Source: Patescibacteria group bacterium (GTDB lineage Bacteria > Patescibacteria > Microgenomatia > UBA12405). From it: a stretch of 64,000 bases of DNA. Numbering within the stretch: position 1 is the first letter of the stretch; each line of letters begins with the position of its first letter. The notes under the pieces were generated by a model. The model was not told the DNA's origin, did no database searches, and worked only from the letters and a program-made list of their open reading frames with translations. This document shows positions 1 to 8,008 of this stretch, one piece after another. The stretch is taken from assembly GCA_023380755.1 (NCBI GenBank), contig JAMCSD010000006.1:77821-141820 (forward strand). The letters are read 5' to 3'. The translations under genes and the position numbers were made by a program.

Positions 1-555
1 ACTGTACTTTTTCGAACTAGTGGCGATGCTGCTCCAGCAACCTCTGGTCACGGATTTCTGTTCGACAATCTGAGTCTTACCTCGGAAACGCCCACGCCTG
101 TTTCTGTTCCGATAATAACTTTTCCGGTTAACGGTACAACGCTCACCACTGCTGCCTTAACCAAAGTTGATTGGACTGATTCGACCGGTACCTTTTCACC
201 GTTTACTTATCAGTATGAAGCTTATTCCGATTCAACTTATACCAATCTCGTTTATCAAAGTGGTTGGCTAACCAGCTCGGAAATTCCTACACCCGGTACT
301 CCCGAAGGTACCTATTATGTCCGGGTCAGAGCTCAGGATGCTGAAAACAACTTCAGTGACTGGAGTAACGGTTCTGGCAGTCCTTATTATTTTGTCGTCA
401 GCAATATTGCTCCTCCGGTCGGTCCACCCACCGGTATGGATCAGTGCAAAAACAGTGGCTGGCAAAGCTTTAATAACCCGACCTTCAAAAACCAGGGTGA
501 CTGTGTTAGCTATGTCCAAAGCAGCCCCAAGGCTTCAGGTAATAAGAATAAGTAA
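1..555 (+). CDS. C-terminal part of a secreted modular surface protein (5' truncated)
   Basis: Frame 1 is open from the first base to a TAA at 553, so only the last 184 residues are present. The visible part has a beta-rich stretch, then an Ig/fibronectin-III-like region (about residues 37-132, ending in YYVRVRAQD and NNFSDWS), a Pro-rich linker, and a tail with DQCKNSGW (Cys149) and FKNQGDCVSYV (Cys168). This two-cysteine tail is a recurrent C-terminal element of exported proteins in CPR bacteria and Actinobacteria; I know no proven function for it. An intrinsic terminator follows 21 bases after the stop. The N-terminal part, signal peptide and overall role cannot be judged. Confidence 0.8.
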   Translation, partial: TVLFRTSGDAAPATSGHGFLFDNLSLTSETPTPVSVPIITFPVNGTTLTTAALTKVDWTDSTGTFSPFTYQYEAYSDSTYTNLVYQSGWLTSSEIPTPGTPEGTYYVRVRAQDAENNFSDWSNGSGSPYYFVVSNIAPPVGPPTGMDQCKNSGWQSFNNPTFKNQGDCVSYVQSSPKASGNKNK

Positions 556-575
556 TTTTTGTTCGAGGAGTTATC

Positions 576-606
576 ACAGCCCATCGCCATTGATGGGCTG
601 TTTGGT
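576..606 (+). terminator. Intrinsic terminator after the first gene
   Basis: Perfect 10-bp stem, ACAGCCCATC (576-585) with GATGGGCTGT (592-601), a 6-base loop and a short T-rich tail (TTTGGTT). It lies 21 bases after the stop at 555 and before the start at 704. The tail is weak for a factor-independent terminator. Confidence 0.65.
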
Positions 607-703
607 TAACAAGCTGCTTATCAAAAGCCCCCTACTGTTGACTCTTTATCCCAAAGGTTCTACAATTCCATCAATCAGTGTAAGTTACCGAGAATATTTA
701 TCT

Positions 704-1513
704 ATGAGAGAAATACTTCGGTCTTTTGATAACGCTCTAGTTGACTTTCGGTGGACCTGGCTCCGGCCTCTTCAGGAATACAGCCTCAGAAAAAAATGTG
801 TCGCTGAAATCTTAACTGCGGCCAAAAACGCCGATATCCATTTAAACAGTACCTGCCTCTCCGCCAGCCGGCGTCCCCGGACTAAGACAGATAATTCTGC
901 GGTCTGGATGTTGGCCCAATTAAAAGAGAGGGGAGGTGACTACACCCCCACCTTTTTTGTTGATAACGGTTCACAACCCACCCCGGCTGATTTTTATAAC
1001 TGGAATTATGCCCGTATTGGCGGCATTACCAATGAACAGTACCCCCGTGAATCCGGCGACTATCAACAGATCCGAAGGGGAATTGAACATACTATCCATC
1101 CGGAATTCGAAGAGGCTTATCGTGACTGTCAACGGCGCTATCAGGAAGACCTGGCCCAATGGCACCATGATTATCAGGCCTGGGCAGAAAAGCCCAGCGC
1201 CTATTGGGAAGCTCTCGCTCGATCACAAACCCACGAATGTCCCACCTGTTACGGTCAGGGTACCCATGGTACCGGCCAGTCAGGCATTGGTGACGTTTAT
1301 TGTGAAGAGTGCGGTGGCGGCGGCTTCAGTGGCCCCAGTCCCGAAAAAATTAGAGGTTCTGCCGAACCTTCCCAACCCGCCGACTGCGCTCCAAGTATCC
1401 GCCGCCGGGAGGAGGAACGGATAAATCAGGAGCTGAAACGGCGTGGCCTTCGTCCTCCGCGCCCGGAATTTCCTGCTTATGTTCGTTTTGCCTCGGGAGA
1501 GGGGATTAAATAA
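704..1513 (+). CDS. Hypothetical protein with a DnaJ-like zinc ribbon
   Basis: 269 residues. I chose ATG 704 because everything upstream in this frame overlaps the preceding gene and its terminator. The N-terminal two thirds is Trp/Tyr/Arg-rich, mostly helical in appearance, and matches no family I recognise. Near the C-terminus are two CxxC knuckles in glycine-rich surroundings: Cys179/Cys182 (CPTCYGQG) and Cys200/Cys203 (CEECGGGG). This is the spacing and context of half of a DnaJ cysteine-rich zinc finger. No signal peptide or membrane segment, so probably cytosolic. A zinc-stabilised protein- or nucleic-acid-binding role is an inference from the motif only. The AT-rich sequence just before the ATG (AATATTTATCT) could act as a -10 box. 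Confidence 0.7.
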   Translation: MREILRSFDNALVDFRWTWLRPLQEYSLRKKCVAEILTAAKNADIHLNSTCLSASRRPRTKTDNSAVWMLAQLKERGGDYTPTFFVDNGSQPTPADFYNWNYARIGGITNEQYPRESGDYQQIRRGIEHTIHPEFEEAYRDCQRRYQEDLAQWHHDYQAWAEKPSAYWEALARSQTHECPTCYGQGTHGTGQSGIGDVYCEECGGGGFSGPSPEKIRGSAEPSQPADCAPSIRRREEERINQELKRRGLRPPRPEFPAYVRFASGEGIK

Positions 1514-1562
1514 ATCTACCCAATATATTTATAAAGATCCGATAGTAAGGTAAATAAAAAAT

Positions 1563-1591
1563 TTGACAACCACCACTGCTCTACCTATAAA
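1563..1591 (+). promoter_or_regulatory. Strong sigma70-type promoter
   Basis: TTGACA (1563-1568), a 17-base spacer, then TATAAA (1586-1591). Transcription would start near 1598, about 138 bases before the ATPase ATG at 1736. The sequence GACAACCAC inside the -35 region (1565-1573) recurs inverted as GTGGTTGTC at 1641-1649, so the promoter sits inside an inverted repeat. Confidence 0.65.
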
Positions 1592-1720
1592 GTATTTATC
1601 AGAGTTATCACTTTAAGTATAAATAAGTCTTCTCCTAACTGTGGTTGTCATGGGCGTTGGCATCGGTTTCCGCTTTGATCTTTAGTAAAAAGAATAATAC
1701 TACTTCAATTAATCCGTGTT

Positions 1721-1726
1721 TATAAT
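1721..1726 (+). promoter_or_regulatory. TATAAT box for a leaderless transcript of the ATPase gene
   Basis: Exact TATAAT followed by 9 bases and then ATG 1736. A start of transcription 7 bases downstream would fall on or just before the start codon. No good -35 box is visible, so this may be a second promoter besides 1563-1591. Confidence 0.5.
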
Positions 1727-1735
1727 TAGAAGTAA

Positions 1736-4087
1736 ATGGTTCCCGGTTTATCTTCAACTCAAGCCCAATTACTGCTCCAAAAAAATGGCCGGAATGAAAT
1801 TCCCGAGAAACAACCGAGTTTATTTCAAAAAGTAACCAAAAATCTACTTTCTCCGATTGCCCTGATGCTCTTTTTGGCTTCTATTTTGTCCTTTATTCTG
1901 GGCAAAAATTTTGATGGTTACTTTATCCTTTTCCTTCTGATCATCAATATCGCCATTACCCTGTGGCAGGAAAATAAAGCCGATAACGCCATTAAAAAAC
2001 TAAATCAGCGTCTAGAACAAAAGATTAAGGTTTGGCGTGACCAAAAATGGCAATACCTTAATGCCCGTTCCCTCGTAGTCGGCGACGTTATCCAGCTGGC
2101 CTCCGGCGAGATTATCCCTGCTGACGGCCAAATTCTTGAAGCCCACCACCTCTCTGTTAACGAATCAGCTCTGACAGGGGAGTCGCTCCCTAAAGATAAG
2201 AAAGAAAATGATGATTTGTTTTCCGGCGCCTACATTGCCAGCGGTGTTGGCCTTATCAAAATTACGGCTACCGGTGTTCACACCCGTTTTGGCCAAACTC
2301 TTTTTTCCGTTGACAAGGTTAGTAAACAATCCCTTTTGGAGAAGGACATTATTAACATTTCCCAATTCTTAACCCTCTTAAGTTTATTAGCCGTTGTTCT
2401 CCTTACTACTGTCTTTATTATTAAAAAAGCCTCGATCCTGGAACTACTTACGTTGGATCTTAGTCTGATTATCGCCGGCGTTCCCGTCAGTCTTCCGACG
2501 GTAATGACTCTGATCATTGAATTTGGTGTCATTAACTTGTCACAAAAAAATGTTATTGTACGCCGGCTCTCCGCTTTGCAGGATTTAGCTAATGTCAACT
2601 TTCTTCTTACCGATAAAACTGGTACTTTAACCAAAAATCAAATTAGCATTCAAGATATCTATGCTTATGATGGCTTTACCCACAACGATGTTATTGCCTA
2701 TGCCGCGATCTTGGCTTCATTTGAAAGCGATAACCCCATTGACATGGCAATTTCCGAAAAAGCCCAAGAATTGCACCTTAACCCGCCCCGCTTTACCAAA
2801 ATTGATTTTATCCCTGCCGATTCCCTCCGCAAGCGCGGCACTATTATTATTAATAAAAATCACCGGAACTTGGTTATTTCTATCGGTGCGCCTCAGGTTA
2901 TCGCATCCCGCTGTCGATTAGATCAGGCCACTAGAGAAAAATTTATTCGGGAGATTGAAACTTTAGCCAAAGATGGTTATCGGACCATTGCTGTGGCTAC
3001 TGTAAATGGTACCGAGGAGAAAAAAATGAAGATGGTTGGCCTTATTGCCCTCTCCGACACTCTGCGGCCCGAGGCTAAATCAGTCATCCAGTTCCTAAAA
3101 GAAAACGGTGTTGGGGTCAGTTTGGTAACTGGCGACAATAGTGCTATCGCTAAAAACGTGACCCAACAGTTGATCCTCGACGAGGGCAGCGTCATTACTA
3201 AAAACACCCTGGAAAGAATCAACTGGTCGTCAATAGATGCTCAATTTTTTTATCATACTGGAGCCTTCGCCGAAATTTTGCCCGAAGACAAGTTTAAATT
3301 AATCCAAAAGGCTAAACAATTTTTCGTGGTTGCTGCCAATGGGGATGGCATTAATGATCTCCCGGCGGTTAAAGCTGCCAACGTCGGGATGGCTGTCAAT
3401 AATGCTGTTACTGTCCTTAAATCTACTGCCGACATCGTCCTTCTCTCCGAAGGCATCAGTGTTATTAAAGACGCCATTATCGAGAGCCGAAAAATTTTTG
3501 AAAGAATTTATATCTACTCTCTATACCGTATTTCTGAAAGTTTCCGTTTGATTATTACTATCGCTATTTTGGGAATTATATATGGTTCGTACCCTCTGAC
3601 GGCATTACAAATCATTCTGATTGCTTTATTGAACGATATTCCGATCATTTCCTTAGCTTTTGACATAGTAAAGACCACAAACCGTCCTGCCAAGATTAAT
3701 GTTAAAAGCCGGTTTGTTCTTAGTTCTTTGTATGGTCTGGTTGGCGTGGCCAACAGTCTCTTGCTATTTTTTATTGCTAATAAAATTTGGCATCTCGATT
3801 GGAAAATTATTCAAACCTTGTATTTTCTAAAACTTACCGTCTCTGGTCATATGTTAATTTATGTAGCCCACACTAAGCAGCGTTGGTGGCAATTCTTCCC
3901 CAGCCGGGAAGTAGTTTGGTCGACCGTGCTGACTCAAATTGCTGCCACCATTCTTGCTTTCACCGGTTTTCTAATGCCAAGCCGGTTGTTGCTTTGGCAA
4001 ATTGCTTTTGTCTGGATTTGGGCCTTCTTCTGGATGCAAATCAGTGAAATTACCAAATCATTTTCTCCCGCTCAGTCACCAAACTAA
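1736..4087 (+). CDS. P-type ATPase, P3A (H+-ATPase)-like
   Basis: 783 residues, an ATP-driven cation pump of the inner membrane. It has the N-terminal cation-ATPase segment, an actuator domain with TGES (147-150), the phosphorylation motif DKTGTLT (Asp293), a nucleotide-binding domain, the hinge GDGIND (536-541) and a C-terminal membrane domain. The segment before the phosphorylation site (PVSLPTVMTL ... VIVRRLSALQDLANVN) and the M6 segment LLNDIPIISLAFD match plasma-membrane H+-ATPases (P3A) better than Ca2+, Cu+ or K+ pumps, whose CPC or PEGL motifs are absent. It is shorter than fungal and plant pumps and lacks their C-terminal regulatory extension. Likely job: proton extrusion to maintain membrane potential. 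The ion is an inference from family resemblance. Confidence 0.9.
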   Translation: MVPGLSSTQAQLLLQKNGRNEIPEKQPSLFQKVTKNLLSPIALMLFLASILSFILGKNFDGYFILFLLIINIAITLWQENKADNAIKKLNQRLEQKIKVWRDQKWQYLNARSLVVGDVIQLASGEIIPADGQILEAHHLSVNESALTGESLPKDKKENDDLFSGAYIASGVGLIKITATGVHTRFGQTLFSVDKVSKQSLLEKDIINISQFLTLLSLLAVVLLTTVFIIKKASILELLTLDLSLIIAGVPVSLPTVMTLIIEFGVINLSQKNVIVRRLSALQDLANVNFLLTDKTGTLTKNQISIQDIYAYDGFTHNDVIAYAAILASFESDNPIDMAISEKAQELHLNPPRFTKIDFIPADSLRKRGTIIINKNHRNLVISIGAPQVIASRCRLDQATREKFIREIETLAKDGYRTIAVATVNGTEEKKMKMVGLIALSDTLRPEAKSVIQFLKENGVGVSLVTGDNSAIAKNVTQQLILDEGSVITKNTLERINWSSIDAQFFYHTGAFAEILPEDKFKLIQKAKQFFVVAANGDGINDLPAVKAANVGMAVNNAVTVLKSTADIVLLSEGISVIKDAIIESRKIFERIYIYSLYRISESFRLIITIAILGIIYGSYPLTALQIILIALLNDIPIISLAFDIVKTTNRPAKINVKSRFVLSSLYGLVGVANSLLLFFIANKIWHLDWKIIQTLYFLKLTVSGHMLIYVAHTKQRWWQFFPSREVVWSTVLTQIAATILAFTGFLMPSRLLLWQIAFVWIWAFFWMQISEITKSFSPAQSPN

Positions 4088-4097
4088 TCTTTCCTGA

Positions 4098-5156
4098 TTA
4101 TTTCGTAAATAGTGCCTCCGCGTTTTGATAGGCATATTTTTCCTGCAAATCTTTAGGTAGTCGGCCGGTAAAAGCCCGGGCAAACTCTTCAAAGAGCCGG
4201 GAAATTTGTTCGCTGTAATGCCATCCCACAAACCGGTCAGTTCCCCACATAAATCGTGTTGGGTACTTTTCGACCAGGGGTTTCCAGATGGCTAGCTGCT
4301 CGTTGAGATTTTTATTAAAATCCCGCTTAAAATCACTGACAAACTGCTCTTCGGTATCCGTCACCAACCCGCCCCGGTCCGCATAAAGGGTCGCCGAATC
4401 AATGGAATAATAGATGTTGGGATTATCTCCCATCAGCTTATCGAGGCCGGCCATATCACTCGCCAATTGATAGCCGTGAACCATCATTTTTACATTGGGG
4501 AACGCCTTGGCTGCCCTAGCTGTGTTTTGCAGCTCATCCATATCGGGGTGGAACATCACCGGGAGATGGTATTTATCCGCGACCTTAAAGATGGCCATCA
4601 GCTTTGGACTATCAGGTTTGTCATGAGTCGCATAAAGTGCTAGCTCGCCGAGGCCGTCAAAAATACCCGGGTTGGCTGCTAACAGGGCATCAATTTTGGC
4701 GGCATCAAAAGGTACCGGGGAGAAAAAGAGATGCATCCGGTTGCCGACCTGCTGCTTAAGGTTAGCGGCATTAACCATTTTTTTATTGTTATAAAAAAAA
4801 TCCGGAAAGAACGGAAAAGTAGCCGGGCTATAAAAGGCAACCGCGCTCTCGGTTTGTTCTTCGTCGAAATGGCAAAGTATCTGCTCAATCGTCACGTCTT
4901 TTTCCATCTGAGGCATGGCCACCCCCATCATCTTTGGTTCCGGTACATTAGGGGGGCTAGGCAGATGAAAATGATCGTCAAAGAATGGCCCCTGGTAATA
5001 TGGCCCATCGTTAAACTCCGGACTAAATACCCGGCTGCATGTTTTTCGGTTTTGGAGATTTTCCGTTATCACCTTTGGAGTTTTAGAAAACACGCTAAAT
5101 GCCAATCCAGCTAACAAAACCACCGCTACCGGTATGATTACCAAAATTTTTGCCAT
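4098..5156 (-). CDS. Membrane-anchored or exported amidohydrolase-2 family hydrolase
   Basis: 352 residues. An N-terminal hydrophobic segment (about 5-23) makes a signal anchor or signal peptide, so the enzyme acts outside. The rest reads as a TIM-barrel metal-dependent hydrolase of the amidohydrolase-2 type: DHFH (61-64) for the first metal ligands, later VMFHPD and MMVHGY histidines, and MWGTDRF supplying the Asp near the C-terminus. Substrate unknown; relatives include decarboxylases and lactonases. A good promoter precedes it: TTGACG (5190-5185), 18 bases, TATCTT (5166-5161), then only 4 bases to the ATG, so the mRNA should be leaderless. The small ORF 5206-5343 lies just upstream on the same strand. 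The gene converges with the ATPase gene, 10 bases apart. Confidence 0.8.
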   Translation of the reverse strand: MAKILVIIPVAVVLLAGLAFSVFSKTPKVITENLQNRKTCSRVFSPEFNDGPYYQGPFFDDHFHLPSPPNVPEPKMMGVAMPQMEKDVTIEQILCHFDEEQTESAVAFYSPATFPFFPDFFYNNKKMVNAANLKQQVGNRMHLFFSPVPFDAAKIDALLAANPGIFDGLGELALYATHDKPDSPKLMAIFKVADKYHLPVMFHPDMDELQNTARAAKAFPNVKMMVHGYQLASDMAGLDKLMGDNPNIYYSIDSATLYADRGGLVTDTEEQFVSDFKRDFNKNLNEQLAIWKPLVEKYPTRFMWGTDRFVGWHYSEQISRLFEEFARAFTGRLPKDLQEKYAYQNAEALFTK

Positions 5157-5160
5157 AATT

Positions 5161-5190
5161 AAGATATCCCTCTTTTATATTTCCCGTCAA
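5161..5190 (-). promoter_or_regulatory. Promoter giving a leaderless amidohydrolase mRNA
   Basis: On the minus strand TTGACG (5190-5185), 18-base spacer, TATCTT (5166-5161), 4 bases, ATG at 5156. No Shine-Dalgarno sequence is present. Confidence 0.6.
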
Positions 5191-5205
5191 TATTTTCTTG
5201 AAGAT

Positions 5206-5343
5206 TCACCCCCGCCCGAATAGTGTCATCAGTAGGTTATAAAGCCGGACGACAACCGCAAAAAAGATCCTGATAAGCCAGTCCAAAACCACCAAGATAA
5301 TTTGTTCCAGTTGGGCTAACGCCGCCAGGAATGTTGATTCCAT
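5206..5343 (-). CDS. Small hydrophobic protein (45 residues)
   Basis: Minus-strand ORF from ATG 5343 to TGA 5206. The product starts MESTFLAALAQLEQ and is then almost entirely hydrophobic (VVLDWLIRIFFAVVVRLYN), so one membrane helix with a short basic tail FGRG is likely. TATAAT (5355-5350) sits 6 bases before the ATG, the same leaderless layout as many genes here, and the amidohydrolase gene begins 50 bases further on in the same direction. I recognise no family. It could be a membrane microprotein or a toxin-like peptide; neither is shown. Confidence 0.5.
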   Translation of the reverse strand: MESTFLAALAQLEQIILVVLDWLIRIFFAVVVRLYNLLMTLFGRG

Positions 5344-5456
5344 AGATTAATTATAGTCCTAAATTTAAACTCCAATGGTAAGTTGCACAAAAATTAATGC
5401 TTAACTTATAACTCAGTAAAATATCGTAAAATAAAAAATTATCTGTTTTTAAATTT

Positions 5457-6017
5457 ATGCCCCCCAAAACCTTATCCGCCGAACAGCACCAAAAATTACT
5501 TGCTACCTTAAAAGCCCGTTTTGAGAAAAACAAAGGCCGTCATCCGGGTCTTGATTGGTCCAAAGTTCAAGCTCGGCTGGAAAAGAATCCTAATAAACTC
5601 TGGTCTCTTTCCGAAATGGAGCGCACCGGTGGTGAGCCCGATGTGGTCGGTCTCGATAAAAAAACTGGCGCCTATCTTTTTTACGACTGTAGCCGGGAAA
5701 CCCCCGCTGGTCGTTGCAATGCCTGTTATGACGAGGCCGCCTTAAAAGCCCGAAAAAAATTTCCCCCTAAGACTAGTGCTCAGAATTTGGCCACGGCCAT
5801 GGGCGTTGACCTCTTAACTGAAGAACAATATCGGGAACTGCAAAAACTTGGCGAGTTCGATACCAAGTCCTCGAGCTGGATTAGTACTCCTGACCGGATC
5901 CGCCAACTCGGCGGCGCCCTCTTTTGCGACCGCCGCTTTGACACCGTCTTTGTCTATCACAATGGCGCTGATTCTTACTATGCCGGCCGGGGTTTTCGTA
6001 GCTCGCTTTGGGTCTAA
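5457..6017 (+). CDS. DUF4256 family protein
   Basis: 186 residues, essentially a full-length DUF4256 protein. The family signature is clear: LWSLSEMERTGGEPDVVG, then a Cys-containing FYDCSRETP region, a run of helices, TEEQYRELQKLGEFDTK and the C-terminal ALFCDRRFDTVFVYHNGA followed by YYAGRGFRSSLWV. Members are widespread cytosolic bacterial proteins of unknown biochemical function, often single-copy genes near metabolic enzymes. Several TAAAAT boxes precede the ATG, for example 5427-5432. No Shine-Dalgarno sequence. It converges with the rel gene. Confidence 0.9.
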   Translation: MPPKTLSAEQHQKLLATLKARFEKNKGRHPGLDWSKVQARLEKNPNKLWSLSEMERTGGEPDVVGLDKKTGAYLFYDCSRETPAGRCNACYDEAALKARKKFPPKTSAQNLATAMGVDLLTEEQYRELQKLGEFDTKSSSWISTPDRIRQLGGALFCDRRFDTVFVYHNGADSYYAGRGFRSSLWV

Positions 6018-6103
6018 AAAATATTTTTACGTCTGCCTTTTTTGGCTCTTTAATTTGACACTCCCGTTTTACCGGCCAGGGGAGTAGATACCGGAAACTG
6101 CCC

Positions 6104-7891
6104 TTAAACCACCAACACTTCGGTAAATCTTTTGTCCTCACTTAATCCTTTCCTGATCATCTCTTCTTCTTCCGGACTTAAGTCCTTAATTAAAATTCTG
6201 AGCTCAAAGTCCTCTTTATCGTTATCTTGGGCAATATGGATAATATTTTTATTCGTATTGCTGATCAACTGGACGACGTCAACCAATATTTTAGGCCGGT
6301 CTTTTCCTTTTAGTTTAATGCTGGTTAACCCGAGAGCCTCCTTCGTTATTCCCGCTTCATCCAGTTCTTTTTCGATCAGTGATTGCTTAATAAAGCCGTT
6401 TCCCACCATAAAATACAAGTCATCTGCCCCCTGGCAGCCTAATTTATACAACACCGGATTTATAGAATCCCCCAAGTCGGTCAGCACCAGCAAACCCCGC
6501 GGCCGCAGTACCCCCTCGATTACTGCCTGCCCGTTTTTAATTAAAATATCTTTCCTTTGTAATCTTCTTTGTTCCAGAATTACTTTTCTGGTTTGCGGCA
6601 AACAATAATCTTCAGTCTCGGCCAACGGTGCCCGGCGGACCTCGCCTAAATTTACCCGCACCGTACTGGCATTGGGGATGACATATGTTAACGGTTTTTC
6701 CTGGCCGTCGACCGAAATTGAATTTGCTTCGGCTAAAACTCTTAAGTTGATCATCAACGCAAAATCAACCCCCGTCGCATTTTTGGGCAAAAACCTAATA
6801 CTGCCGGTGGGGGTAAACACAAATTTCAACACGTAATCTCTTAAATCCACATTGCCCTTTTTGATTAAACTGATCACTCCCCATCGGTTAAATCTTTCCA
6901 TCTCGTCAGTCACTAACACTATTTCTACCGGGCCTTGGGAAAAGTTAATTGTGGTTTGCAATGCTTCATAGCCGTTCATTCTTTTATTGGCGCCGATAAA
7001 CTCATCAAAACGCTCGTAATCCACCATCTCTCCAAAACTCTCATGGATTACCCTCAACATTTTGTAACAATCATCCGGTGAGCCTAATTGCACCCGAAAA
7101 CTCACCAAATCGTTAATATCATTAAAATTGTCCGGATTGCCTTTTCCCCGGATGGATAACTTTTCTTGCTTTTCCCTAAGTGTCCAGTAACCGTTTTTTC
7201 TCACTTCTACCTTTCCTCCGTCGATGTTGTTTTCCCCCAATAATTGTTCCAGCCGGCTTTGGACGTTACAGCTAAAAAAGGGGTTTAATCTGGGATCCGA
7301 ATCAGCCAATTGTTTTGTCCTTTTGTAGCCATCGAGGTCTAAATACTGGAAACACCAATCCTCCAACTCGGTTTTTACCTGCCACATCCCCAATGATTCG
7401 GCCAGACGGGTATACACATCCAAAGTTTCTGAGGCTTTTTCCACCTGTTTTTCCGGGCTGACAAATCCTAAGGTCCTCATATTGTGCAGCCGGTCTGCCA
7501 GTTTGATGATCGCCACCCCGGGGTTTAAGTATGTTTTGCTTAAGACCTTTTTCAGTGTTTCCAGGTCATTGCTGGTTTGCAGTTTGGTTACTCCGTCGAC
7601 CAGCTCCACCACCCCCTCTCCGAACTCCGCCTGAATTTGCTTTAAGGTTACTTTGGTGTCTTCCACAGTGTCATGCAGCAGGGCAGCCGCCAGATAATCG
7701 TCGTTGGTGATTCCCCATTCGTTGACTAATATTTTTAGGACTTCAACACAGTGGCTAAAATAGGGTTCCCCGGATTTCCTTTTAATACCGTCATGTGATT
7801 TTGATGCCAGATTATAAGCCGCCACCAGTTTCTCGGAATTAAATTCGATGTCTCCAATACTTCCACCAAAACTTATCACTTCCGGGAGCAT
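6104..7891 (-). CDS. rel: RelA/SpoT homologue, intact HD hydrolase and degenerate synthetase
   Basis: 595 residues from ATG 7891, chosen because TTGCAT-N16-TAAAAT ends 8 bases before it; a TTG at 7918 would extend it by 9 residues. The N-terminal HD domain keeps the hydrolase residues (YFSHCVEV, LLHDTVEDT, IIKLADRLHNMRTL). The following synthetase-like domain keeps only its frame: NGYEALQTT replaces NGYQSLHTT, EIVLVTDEM replaces the EIQIRT motif, and the basic loop is poor. TGS (VFTPTGSIRFLP) and a C-terminal ACT-like domain follow. It probably degrades (p)ppGpp; synthesis may be weak or lost. The hydrolase claim rests on motifs, the synthetase loss on missing residues. Confidence 0.85.
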   Translation of the reverse strand: MLPEVISFGGSIGDIEFNSEKLVAAYNLASKSHDGIKRKSGEPYFSHCVEVLKILVNEWGITNDDYLAAALLHDTVEDTKVTLKQIQAEFGEGVVELVDGVTKLQTSNDLETLKKVLSKTYLNPGVAIIKLADRLHNMRTLGFVSPEKQVEKASETLDVYTRLAESLGMWQVKTELEDWCFQYLDLDGYKRTKQLADSDPRLNPFFSCNVQSRLEQLLGENNIDGGKVEVRKNGYWTLREKQEKLSIRGKGNPDNFNDINDLVSFRVQLGSPDDCYKMLRVIHESFGEMVDYERFDEFIGANKRMNGYEALQTTINFSQGPVEIVLVTDEMERFNRWGVISLIKKGNVDLRDYVLKFVFTPTGSIRFLPKNATGVDFALMINLRVLAEANSISVDGQEKPLTYVIPNASTVRVNLGEVRRAPLAETEDYCLPQTRKVILEQRRLQRKDILIKNGQAVIEGVLRPRGLLVLTDLGDSINPVLYKLGCQGADDLYFMVGNGFIKQSLIEKELDEAGITKEALGLTSIKLKGKDRPKILVDVVQLISNTNKNIIHIAQDNDKEDFELRILIKDLSPEEEEMIRKGLSEDKRFTEVLVV

Positions 7892-7899
7892 TTGCAGTG

Positions 7900-7927
7900 A
7901 TTTTACACCATTTTTCAACTAATGCAA
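7900..7927 (-). promoter_or_regulatory. Promoter for leaderless rel mRNA
   Basis: Minus strand TTGCAT (7927-7922), 16-base spacer, TAAAAT (7905-7900), then 8 bases to ATG 7891. It lies inside the longer reading frame that begins at TTG 7918, which argues for the downstream start. Confidence 0.5.
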
Positions 7928-7961
7928 TAACAACGACTGTCCCGCTTCCAACTTAGCTTCG

Positions 7962-7991
7962 TTTGATCCCTCCGCCAAAATTAGGTATCAT
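7962..7991 (+). promoter_or_regulatory. Promoter for the ICMT-like gene
   Basis: TTTGAT (7962-7967), 18-base spacer, TATCAT (7986-7991). Transcription near 7998 would leave a very short leader holding the Shine-Dalgarno AGAGGAGA (7997-8004) before ATG 8009. Confidence 0.45.
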
Positions 7992-8008
7992 TAATCAGAG
8001 GAGAATTT

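Noticed and set aside
317..703. Extension of the zinc-ribbon gene upstream to base 317
   Set aside because: This part overlaps the real end of the first gene in another frame and crosses its terminator; the protein there has no sensible composition.
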